The position numbers and the translations under genes are program-made. DNA of 11,787 bases from Candidatus Peribacterales bacterium. GTDB lineage: Bacteria > Patescibacteriota > Gracilibacteria > Peribacterales > Peribacteraceae. Location: the NCBI GenBank assembly GCA_020059985.1, contig JAGVCI010000020.1, positions 1-11,787 on the forward strand, written 5' to 3'. The notes beneath the pieces were generated by a model, which had not been told where the DNA came from, did not search any database, and saw nothing but the letters and a program-made list of their open reading frames with translations. Of this stretch, positions 6,717-11,787 are shown one piece after another. Within the stretch, counting starts at the first letter, position 1. The number at the start of each line of letters is the position of its first letter.

Positions 6717-6789
6717 AAATTGATAAATTGTAAAATTGTCATACGGAAGTTTCGTCAGTCGAAGCGCTTGCGCACAATTTTACAATTTA
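6717..6789. terminator. Perfect 16-bp inverted repeat between convergent genes
   Basis: Left arm 6724-6739 pairs perfectly with right arm 6774-6789 around a 34-nt spacer. The left side is three tandem octamers beginning AAATTG (6717-6724, 6725-6732, 6733-6740); the right arm repeats the unit in reverse complement. The TAA stop of maf (6787-6789) is inside the right arm. Placed 18 nt after the phosphatase stop, it is well positioned as a bidirectional terminator, although no classic GC stem plus T-tract is present. Confidence 0.65.
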
Positions 6790-7371
6790 ACTATGGAACA
6801 ATTCTTTACGTATTCCAGCATCGTCACACAACTTTCCAAGAAGAAACACCGGTAACCCAACTACGCTCGACCAATCTCCCTCGATTTTTTCGATCATGAG
6901 TTGTCCGGGACCATCGATCTGAAAAGACCCCGATCGTTCACGCCAGAGACCGGTCTCGATCCACCAATCAATCTCCTCTGGGGATAATTTTTTGAAATGT
7001 ACCTGTGAGGAGGAGAGACCTGCGAACGTATTTCCATCTGGACTGACAAGTGTGAGCGCTGAATGGACGACGGATGTTGTTCCACTCTGCAGCGTGATCA
7101 TCTTTTTGGCTTCCGCAGCATCGCTCGGCTTCTCGAGGAGGGCTCCATCGCTCGCCACCACCAGTGTGTCACACCCAAGCACCCACGCATCGGGGTATCG
7201 GCTCGCCACTTCTTCCGCTTTTCGCTCGGCAAGGACCTGCGCACGTGCAGCTGGCTCTCGTTCCGGATGATCAGACTCGGAAAAGGTGCTCGGTACCACA
7301 CTAAACTCAACCCCGAGTCCTTCGAGGAGTGTTTTTCGCTGTGGGCTTTGGGACGCGAGAATGAACTTCAT
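6787..7371 (-). CDS. maf: Maf-family nucleotide pyrophosphatase
   Basis: Hydrolyses non-canonical or surplus nucleoside triphosphates to monophosphate and pyrophosphate; family members act on dTTP/UTP or modified pyrimidines. The 194-residue product has the expected length and motifs: N-terminal ILASQSPQRKTLLEGLG (4-20), GCDTLVVA with the catalytic Asp (near 67-74), EKPSDAAEA, and the late SGSFQIDGPG and IEGDWSSVVGLPV segments. The ATG at 7371 starts directly at MKFILASQSPQR, leaving no room for doubt about the start. No -10 box or Shine-Dalgarno precedes it; a long hairpin array ends 9 nt upstream. It may be read through from the exported-protein gene at 7447-8016. Confidence 0.95.
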   Translation of the reverse strand: MKFILASQSPQRKTLLEGLGVEFSVVPSTFSESDHPEREPAARAQVLAERKAEEVASRYPDAWVLGCDTLVVASDGALLEKPSDAAEAKKMITLQSGTTSVVHSALTLVSPDGNTFAGLSSSQVHFKKLSPEEIDWWIETGLWRERSGSFQIDGPGQLMIEKIEGDWSSVVGLPVFLLGKLCDDAGIRKELFHS

Positions 7372-7380
7372 AAGCCATTG

Positions 7381-7439
7381 AGAGCGATAGAGGAATAGGA
7401 AAAAGACCTATCACCCTATCACTCTATCGCTCTATCTCT
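7381..7439. repeat. Tandem 8-nt array folding into a hairpin
   Basis: Four tandem octamers, CTATCACC, CTATCACT, CTATCGCT and CTATCTCT (7408-7439), face two units in reverse complement, AGCGATAG and AGGAATAG (7383-7398). They form a perfect 12-bp stem (7381-7392 with 7422-7433) and an inner 5-bp stem (7395-7399 with 7407-7411) around a 7-nt loop. The array lies between the stop at 7447 and the maf start at 7371, so on the minus strand it is both the 3' end of one gene and the leader of the next. Confidence 0.75.
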
Positions 7440-7446
7440 CTCAGTA

Positions 7447-8016
7447 CTAATTTTCCTCTGGAGCCGTAGGACTATACGGCGTCTCCCCTTGGTACGGAGT
7501 AGGACGTCCAGGGAACACGCTTTCGCGTCTCTGCGGATTCTCCTGACCCTCTTTGATGACCTGTAGTCGCATGTCGATAATCTCCTCCGGCTTCGGTGCA
7601 CCGCGGCGGCGCGAGCGAAGGAACTGACCAGGATTCACAAGACCGACGCGCGGAGCAGAGACGGCGTCTTCGGTCACCGCGAGACAGAGTTCGTAGAAAC
7701 CCGGAATGTAATTTTTGAGTGACTCCGGACAACTACGGCCACGCTGATACAAACGCAGAAGGCGCTTATCTTCTGCAGACAAATTGCTGTCATTCAAACT
7801 ACTCACGACTCCCCCTCTTGCTGCGCGTCGAGATGAGGCATTTTCAATGATCTGCAGACTGGCACGCTGCTCGCGGCGTTCCTCGACACGGTCCACGAGA
7901 GCGAGCACCTCAGGGTCTCCTAGGAGATCGGCGCTGACGATCACTTCCGAAACAATCGGCGCGAGCAGAGCTGCGACGAGAGCGGTAACGAGAAAACGGG
8001 AGTGAGAAGCAGTCAT
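7447..8016 (-). CDS. Exported protein with a CP...GFYELC motif, unknown function
   Basis: The family is not one I can name. The 189-residue product has an N-terminal hydrophobic segment (RFLVTALVAALLAPIVSEVIVSA, about 7-29) that reads as a signal peptide or signal anchor, then a helical charged stretch (VDRVEERREQR). The notable part is residues 86-111, LLRLYQRGRSCP followed by GFYELC, with cysteines at 96 and 111. A closely matching segment occurs in the otherwise different protein at 11158-11781. The C-terminal third is rich in Pro, Arg and Glu and probably flexible. The two cysteines could form a disulfide outside the membrane. ATG 8016 is preceded by a recognisable promoter. It lies downstream of trpS and upstream of maf with no functional link visible. 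Confidence 0.85.
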   Translation of the reverse strand: MTASHSRFLVTALVAALLAPIVSEVIVSADLLGDPEVLALVDRVEERREQRASLQIIENASSRRAARGGVVSSLNDSNLSAEDKRLLRLYQRGRSCPESLKNYIPGFYELCLAVTEDAVSAPRVGLVNPGQFLRSRRRGAPKPEEIIDMRLQVIKEGQENPQRRESVFPGRPTPYQGETPYSPTAPEEN

Positions 8017-8040
8017 GTGGATGTGTGTGAAGTTCTCCTT

Positions 8041-8070
8041 ATTCTAGCACAAATCACGCACTTACCGCAA
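8041..8070 (-). promoter_or_regulatory. Promoter for the exported GFYELC protein
   Basis: On the minus strand TTGCGG (8070-8065), an 18-nt spacer, and the extended -10 TGCTAGAAT (hexamer 8046-8041). The -35 lies at the 3' end of trpS and the spacer contains its TAA stop. The start codon is 24 nt downstream, giving a leader of about 18 nt. AAGGAG follows the box but is too far from the ATG, and probably too near the RNA start, to be a sure ribosome-binding site. Confidence 0.6.
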
Positions 8071-9018
8071 TCCAACGGCCTTCCGAACGCGCTCCATCGT
8101 CCCCTCGGCGATCCCCGTCGCCTTCGCTGCTCCTTCGCGTAAAACGCTCTCTACGTCCTTATCTTTCAGCGCTGCTCTCGTGGCTCGCATAGGGGCAAAG
8201 TAGTCCATGTATGTCTGGAAGAGCCTCTTCTTCGCCTCGCCATAGGGAAGCCCATCCTTGTATTCCTCGGCGAGCGCCTTCGCGGCAGATGCGTCGAGGA
8301 AGAGCTTATGAATTTGGTAGATCACGCACGTCTTCGGATCCTTCGGATCATCTTTGTCCTTGGAGTCCGTCACGATGCTCATGATGATCTTCTGCGTCTG
8401 CTTCTCATCGCCGAAGAGCGGGATGGCATTGCCGTAACTCTTGCTCATCTTTTGTCCGTCGATACCCGGCACCACCGCAACCACTTCTTGGATCACAGGC
8501 TCGGGGACGGTGAGAGTCTCGCCGAATGCGTTATTGAACTTGATCGCGATGTCGCGCGTCATCTCCACGTGCTGCTTCTGGTCTTTGCCGACCGGCACTT
8601 TATCGGCGTTGTAGAGCAGGATGTCTGCAGCCATCAGCACGGGATACGTGAAGAGTCCCGCCGTTGCGGAGATCCCCTTCTCCACTTTCTCCTTGTAACT
8701 GACCGCACGCTCGAGGAGTCCCATGGGGGTCACCGTCGAGAGGATCCACGCGAGCTCGGTGTGCGCCGGCACCTGTGACTGGAGGAAGATCACGGTCTTC
8801 TCTGGATCAAACCCCACTGCGAGGTAGTCGCGGATCGCATCACTCATCATCTGCCTGAGCAGCTTGGGATCGTGAATGGTCGTGAGCGCGTGGAGATCCA
8901 CAATGAAGAACAGACTTTCGTCCGCTTTCTCACTGAGCTCGAGGTTCGGCTTCATGGAACCGAAGTAGTTCCCCAGGTGCAGTTGCCCCGAGGGCTGCAT
9001 GGCAGACAGAACGCGCAT
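8062..9018 (-). CDS. trpS: Tryptophan--tRNA ligase
   Basis: Charges tRNA-Trp with tryptophan; a class I aminoacyl-tRNA synthetase. The 318-residue product has the normal bacterial length and both signature motifs: PSGQLHLGNYFGSM (9-22), the HIGH-equivalent HLGN, and GIDGQKMSKSYGN (185-197) with KMSKS at 190-194. Between them are the conserved DLHALTT (41-47), the ERAVSYKEKV region, the MAADILLYNADKVPVGKDQKQH block (129-150) and MTRDIA. The start at ATG 9018 (MRVLSAMQPSGQLHLGN) is standard. A TAGGAT hexamer ends exactly 6 nt before it, suggesting a leaderless message. It follows the pseudouridine synthase gene by 39 nt in the same direction. Confidence 0.99.
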   Translation of the reverse strand: MRVLSAMQPSGQLHLGNYFGSMKPNLELSEKADESLFFIVDLHALTTIHDPKLLRQMMSDAIRDYLAVGFDPEKTVIFLQSQVPAHTELAWILSTVTPMGLLERAVSYKEKVEKGISATAGLFTYPVLMAADILLYNADKVPVGKDQKQHVEMTRDIAIKFNNAFGETLTVPEPVIQEVVAVVPGIDGQKMSKSYGNAIPLFGDEKQTQKIIMSIVTDSKDKDDPKDPKTCVIYQIHKLFLDASAAKALAEEYKDGLPYGEAKKRLFQTYMDYFAPMRATRAALKDKDVESVLREGAAKATGIAEGTMERVRKAVGLR

Positions 9019-9024
9019 GGGGGA

Positions 9025-9030
9025 ATCCTA
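9025..9030 (-). promoter_or_regulatory. Putative leaderless -10 box TAGGAT before trpS
   Basis: Minus-strand TAGGAT, then exactly 6 nt, then ATG. Two mismatches to TATAAT and no clear -35, so weak alone; it gains weight from the same spacing at other genes in the window. Confidence 0.35.
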
Positions 9031-9057
9031 CTAGCGATCAGGCAGCGATGAAAGCGC

Positions 9058-9729
9058 TCAAAGACGCTGAGCGTTGTCGAATGCACGCATCTTTTTGAGT
9101 ACCGCCTGGAACGCATCCGGAAGCGGCGATTCGATGACGAGCTTCTCCCCCGTCACCGGGTGCGGGAGTTCGAGCCGCGCTGCGTGTAGGAAGAACTTCC
9201 AGTACTTGAAGATCTTCGCGAACGCCTGGTTGTACTTCTTGTTGCCGTAGAGATCGTCGAGCACGAGCGCGTGCTGGATCGATGCCATGTGTCGGCGAAT
9301 CTGATGATGCCGCCCCGTCTCCATTGCGGCCTCGATGAGCGTGGCATCAGAGAACCGTTCGATCACTTTGTACTGTGTGACGGCCTCGACCAACCCCTCT
9401 CCACGCGCGGGCAGTGGTTTATCGATCGCTCCCGCGTTCTGTTTCACCCGTCCTGCGACGATCGCATGGTAATACTTCTTCCATTGATCAAATTTATTGT
9501 TCAGTGTCTCCTGTTGTGCAGCCTTGGACTTCGCGAAAACGACGACACCAGACGTCTCGAAGTCGAGTCGGTGAAGTGCACGCAGTCCTGGGTGATCCTT
9601 CTTCAAAAAATCGAGGAGCGGGAGCTTCCCCACTTCCCCTTTGCCACGCACAACCAGTTCCCCCGCGAGCTTCGTCACGGCAAGAATGTGCTCATCCTCA
9701 AAGAGGATACGTTCAGGGGAGATAGGCAT
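9058..9729 (-). CDS. RluA-family pseudouridine synthase
   Basis: Isomerises uridine to pseudouridine in rRNA or tRNA. The 223-residue protein is the catalytic domain only, with no N-terminal S4 domain: ILFEDEHILAVTKLAGELV (8-26) at the start, then the signature ALHRLDFETSGVVVFAKS (51-68) with catalytic Asp56, KYYHAIVAGRV, METGRHHQIRRHMA and the C-terminal FLHAARLELPHPVTGEKL. The short S4-less form resembles RluA or TruC-like members, so the target nucleotide cannot be assigned. ATG 9729 is supported by a TAGACT box 6 nt upstream. It lies between the 92-residue acidic gene and trpS, all on the minus strand. Confidence 0.96.
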   Translation of the reverse strand: MPISPERILFEDEHILAVTKLAGELVVRGKGEVGKLPLLDFLKKDHPGLRALHRLDFETSGVVVFAKSKAAQQETLNNKFDQWKKYYHAIVAGRVKQNAGAIDKPLPARGEGLVEAVTQYKVIERFSDATLIEAAMETGRHHQIRRHMASIQHALVLDDLYGNKKYNQAFAKIFKYWKFFLHAARLELPHPVTGEKLVIESPLPDAFQAVLKKMRAFDNAQRL

Positions 9730-9735
9730 GACCCA

Positions 9736-9741
9736 AGTCTA
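9736..9741 (-). promoter_or_regulatory. Putative leaderless -10 box TAGACT before the pseudouridine synthase
   Basis: Minus-strand TAGACT followed by exactly 6 nt and ATG 9729, so transcription would start on the start codon. No good -35. Confidence 0.5.
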
Positions 9742-9763
9742 GCGGAGGTCAGTGAAGAAACGA

Positions 9764-10042
9764 CTAATGATCGTGATAATCCGCTGCTCCATTGTTCCGA
9801 TAGATGATCCTTTCCATTTCCTTCCTCTGATCCGCAGTTCTCTGCATGGGGATGATATCTAGGTTTCCTTTGTCCTCAGCAACTTCTGGCTCCACTGTAG
9901 CGACTTCTCCTTGATAATCGCCGCCAGTCGTGATGGCACTGGACGGAAGAGGTTGATCAAAGAAAGGATCATGGTCATCAGCGGCACCTTCTGTCTGGCG
10001 CTGAACAGCACGGAGAGCTTCGAATTGATCGTGGGAATTCAT
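9764..10042 (-). CDS. Small acidic hypothetical protein, 92 residues
   Basis: Not recognised. The product begins MNSHDQFEALRAVQRQTEG and is rich in Asp, Glu, Gln and Pro, with no cysteine, signal peptide or membrane segment. A likely disordered middle (DDHDPFFDQPLPSSAITTGG) is followed by a helical, charged C-terminal region (TADQRKEMERIIYRNN) and a tail of His and Asp. It follows the cysteine-rich small gene by 19 nt and has no -10 box at the usual distance, so it is probably the last gene of that transcript. Base composition here (near 50% G+C) is lower than in the flanking housekeeping genes. No better frame occupies the region, but the evidence is coding appearance only. Confidence 0.7.
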   Translation of the reverse strand: MNSHDQFEALRAVQRQTEGAADDHDPFFDQPLPSSAITTGGDYQGEVATVEPEVAEDKGNLDIIPMQRTADQRKEMERIIYRNNGAADYHDH

Positions 10043-10061
10043 AGAGGAGAAAAGGGATGAA

Positions 10062-10199
10062 TTATTCTTCTGTCATTCCTGCGTCGCAGCAAGTCTCACA
10101 GAGCTGACCACAACGAGTACAGAATTTTTTGAGTTTCTTTTCGACGAGTGGAGAAGAGCAGATGGGGCACGATTCTTTCTCGACCACAGCTTCGACCAT
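10062..10199 (-). CDS. 45-residue cysteine-rich zinc-ribbon-like protein
   Basis: A short open frame starting MVEAVVEKESCPICSSPL and ending CCDAGMTEE. It has seven cysteines arranged CPIC (11-14), twelve residues, CTRCG (27-31), then CETCC (34-38). Two CxxC knuckles about 13 residues apart are typical of a treble-clef or zinc-ribbon fold binding one zinc; the extra CETCC could hold a second metal. A lysine-rich stretch (EKKLKK) between the knuckles could contact nucleic acid. A TAGACT box lies exactly 6 nt before the ATG, an independent sign that the gene is real. It sits 20 nt after the helical gene at 10220-11134 and 19 nt before the 92-residue gene. Function is unknown. Confidence 0.75.
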   Translation of the reverse strand: MVEAVVEKESCPICSSPLVEKKLKKFCTRCGQLCETCCDAGMTEE

Positions 10200-10205
10200 G
10201 CGTGC

Positions 10206-10211
10206 AGTCTA
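10206..10211 (-). promoter_or_regulatory. Putative leaderless -10 box TAGACT before the zinc-ribbon gene
   Basis: Minus-strand TAGACT followed by exactly 6 nt (GCACGC) and the ATG at 10199, the same hexamer and spacing as at the pseudouridine synthase gene. No good -35. Confidence 0.5.
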
Positions 10212-10219
10212 CGCTTTTA

Positions 10220-11134
10220 CTAATTTTTGCGCTTGCCCAGAAGCCATCCAAGAACGTTTCTTTGCTGAGGAACCTCTGCACTCTGCAAGGTTTCCTCCCG
10301 AGTTACTGTAGGTTTTTTCATCTTTATCTCCTTTTCTGCTTCTTCCCTTTCTTTTCTCGCTTCCTCAACAACCATATCCAACCGTGCAAGGAAGTGTTCA
10401 GCAGTGCCATTCGAGCTGCCTGCCAGATTATTTATGTCGGTCGCTAGATAACAAAGGCCACGGGTTGATCCCGCAAGCATGACGTCATTCACATCTTCTT
10501 TTTTTGCTATACGCACACCTGCAGTACTTGCTGCATTTCGTGCCACTCCTAGAACTTCTGTTTGCATATTCCGGGAATGCGGACCTTGTTTCTCAAGAAT
10601 CGCCTCCCTCTGTTTTTCCTTCGTTTCTTGTCGCATCTTTTCATGCAACTTCTCCAATTCAATGATCGTATTCATCGCTTCCTCCATCGGCTGAATTGCT
10701 TCCAAGAGTTGAGCACGATCAGGTAATGGGTATTTCGTATTATCACCCGATACGTGGTGCACATTGTAGAAGAGTTGATCAAAGTCTTTGGTGATCGTTT
10801 CCTTATGAAATCTCGCGTAAAGACCTGATGTCTCCTTTAGATAACTCACCTTCAAGAGCCCTTCCTCTTCACTCGCTAAGTTCTCCCTCAGTCGATCAAT
10901 GGTGGGACACTGCCATCGAGAAAGAGCCTCCCGCGCAACCCAGATTTCCTTCACAGCTTTCTCTCGGAGATCTCGAAATTGTACGACTTGGTCTTTGCTG
11001 ACCACAGCTTCCGCCGAGGGAATGCGGTTGAACATCTTTCGCAGTGCCTGCTCCTCGCCGAGGATCACCTCCGCCTGTCTCGCAAGCATGGCGTTACGGG
11101 ATTCCGGCTGTTCTGGATTTTCAATTTTCGTCAT
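10220..11134 (-). CDS. Helical cytoplasmic protein of unknown function
   Basis: I do not recognise this 304-residue protein. It has no signal peptide or membrane segment and is mostly charged helix, with coiled-coil-like stretches near ILGEEQALRKMFNR, LEKLHEKMRQETKEKQRE and EEARKEREEAEKEIKMKK. A more ordered core may lie between (GVARNAASTAGVRIAKKEDV, ARGLC-like STRGLCYLATDINN). The C-terminus is NVLGWLLGKRKN. There are only two cysteines. Coding sequence is near 40-45% G+C, well below most neighbours, which suggests separate ancestry or relaxed codon use. It begins 23 nt after the stop of the GFYELC gene at 11158 and has no -10 box, so the two are likely co-transcribed. Confidence 0.83.
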   Translation of the reverse strand: MTKIENPEQPESRNAMLARQAEVILGEEQALRKMFNRIPSAEAVVSKDQVVQFRDLREKAVKEIWVAREALSRWQCPTIDRLRENLASEEEGLLKVSYLKETSGLYARFHKETITKDFDQLFYNVHHVSGDNTKYPLPDRAQLLEAIQPMEEAMNTIIELEKLHEKMRQETKEKQREAILEKQGPHSRNMQTEVLGVARNAASTAGVRIAKKEDVNDVMLAGSTRGLCYLATDINNLAGSSNGTAEHFLARLDMVVEEARKEREEAEKEIKMKKPTVTREETLQSAEVPQQRNVLGWLLGKRKN

Positions 11135-11157
11135 AACAGTAATTGGGGTGTACCGCT

Positions 11158-11781
11158 TTAGTTATCTCTGTGCATCTCATGGAGAGAGCGAGACGTCGGG
11201 CGCTCGAGACCATTCCAGAGCACACGGCGGTGCAGGGTGCGACCAATCATGTCGAGACGATCCTGGATCGACCACATTTGGGCCGTGCGCTCAGCACGTG
11301 GTGCACTCTCATCGATGAGATCTTTCGCCTTCGCTGCATCGACGATCTCCTGACAGAGCTCGTAGAACCCAGAAATGTGGTAACGCACGAGCGTCCCCGG
11401 GCAGAGACGAATGCGCTCGTATCCATCAAGAAGATCCCTCTCCCACTCCGGCAGACTGTCGTAGGTCAGCGTCTCTTCGTCTTCGGCCTCGAGACTCACC
11501 TCCTCGGACAGAGCACTACCGTGGTATCCACCTTCCATCTCGATCGCGGCGACGAACGCCGGGTCGAGGTAACGCTTGTTGTAGTAGAGCTCATTGATGT
11601 CCGGCTTCGGAAGATTGGTGTATCCCTTCTCAAGAAGCTTCACGTAGACTGACACCGCTTCCCAGTAGACGCGGTCGCGCTCGCGGCGACCCGCGGCATC
11701 GCGGAATGCTCTGTTCTGCGAGACAGTGACCTCGTTCCCGTGGCGAGTCGCAGACGGCCCAAGCAGCGCGGTTGAGCTCAT
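11158..11781 (-). CDS. Protein with a CP...GFYELC motif, unknown function
   Basis: The 207-residue product from ATG 11781 has no known family that I can name. Residues 117-143 run LLDGYERIRLCP and then YHISGFYELC, matching the exported protein at 7447-8016 in order and spacing (cysteines 127 and 143, against 96 and 111). Outside this segment the two are largely different. Upstream is an aromatic helical region (RDRVYWEAVSVYVKLLEKGY, 37-54) and an acidic stretch (SEEVSLEAEDEE); the C-terminus is basic. No signal peptide is visible from this start, but the frame is still open at the window edge only 6 nt upstream, so a longer N-terminus cannot be excluded. It heads the transcript containing the helical gene at 10220. 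Confidence 0.83.
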   Translation of the reverse strand: MSSTALLGPSATRHGNEVTVSQNRAFRDAAGRRERDRVYWEAVSVYVKLLEKGYTNLPKPDINELYYNKRYLDPAFVAAIEMEGGYHGSALSEEVSLEAEDEETLTYDSLPEWERDLLDGYERIRLCPGTLVRYHISGFYELCQEIVDAAKAKDLIDESAPRAERTAQMWSIQDRLDMIGRTLHRRVLWNGLERPTSRSLHEMHRDN

Positions 11782-11787
11782 CGGAAC

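Noticed and set aside
8308..8778. 156-residue plus-strand frame
   Set aside because: Lies wholly antisense within trpS, whose motifs are intact; the translation looks like a shadow, rich in His, Arg and Leu.
9271..9807. 178-residue plus-strand frame
   Set aside because: Antisense to the pseudouridine synthase and to the end of the 92-residue gene, with no recognisable motif.
11143..11652. 169-residue plus-strand frame
   Set aside because: Antisense to the GFYELC gene at 11158-11781, whose minus-strand frame has a motif shared with a second protein.

Overview
The window looks like a compact bacterial chromosome segment with about 55-60% G+C in most genes, the standard genetic code (TGA is used as a stop by several genes), very short intergenic gaps and almost no Shine-Dalgarno sequences. 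The mix of a mevalonate-pathway cluster whose HMG-CoA synthase and thiolase are of archaeal type, several exported or unknown proteins, and tiny genes suggests a Patescibacteria/CPR genome, perhaps of the Peregrinibacteria/Peribacteria group. That placement is an inference from gene content, not from a marker gene.

Plus strand, 1-6705. The first block is the upper mevalonate pathway: class I HMG-CoA reductase (5' end outside the window), archaeal-type HMG-CoA synthase, an archaeal/SCP2-type acetyl-CoA acetyltransferase, and an unusual fusion of a DUF35 OB-fold to a guanylate-kinase-like domain. The last three overlap (by 4 and 8 nt) and should be one transcript. In archaea, thiolase, HMG-CoA synthase and a DUF35 protein form one complex, so the fusion links that scaffold to a nucleotide-kinase fold. 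After a large palindromic array come a secreted helical protein, a YgjP-type zinc metallopeptidase, a 48-residue acidic small protein and an inositol-monophosphatase-family enzyme that overlaps it by ATGA.

Minus strand, 11781-6787, read leftward. The order is an unknown protein with a GFYELC motif, an unknown helical protein, a 45-residue cysteine-rich zinc-ribbon-like protein, a 92-residue acidic protein, an RluA-family pseudouridine synthase, tryptophanyl-tRNA synthetase, an exported protein with the same GFYELC motif, and a Maf nucleotide pyrophosphatase. The two blocks converge at 6705/6787 on a perfect 16-bp inverted repeat.

Two cross-cutting patterns stand out. First, several genes have a -10-like hexamer (TANACT, TAGAAT or TAGGAT) exactly 6 nt before the ATG, the geometry of leaderless transcription; genes lacking it are mostly ones that follow another gene closely. 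Second, three intergenic regions hold arrays of tandem 8- or 9-nt units, unrelated in sequence between loci, that run in opposite orientations in the two arms and so fold into long hairpins. No stretch over 300 bases lacks a gene. I saw no tRNA, rRNA, CRISPR array, insertion sequence or attachment site.
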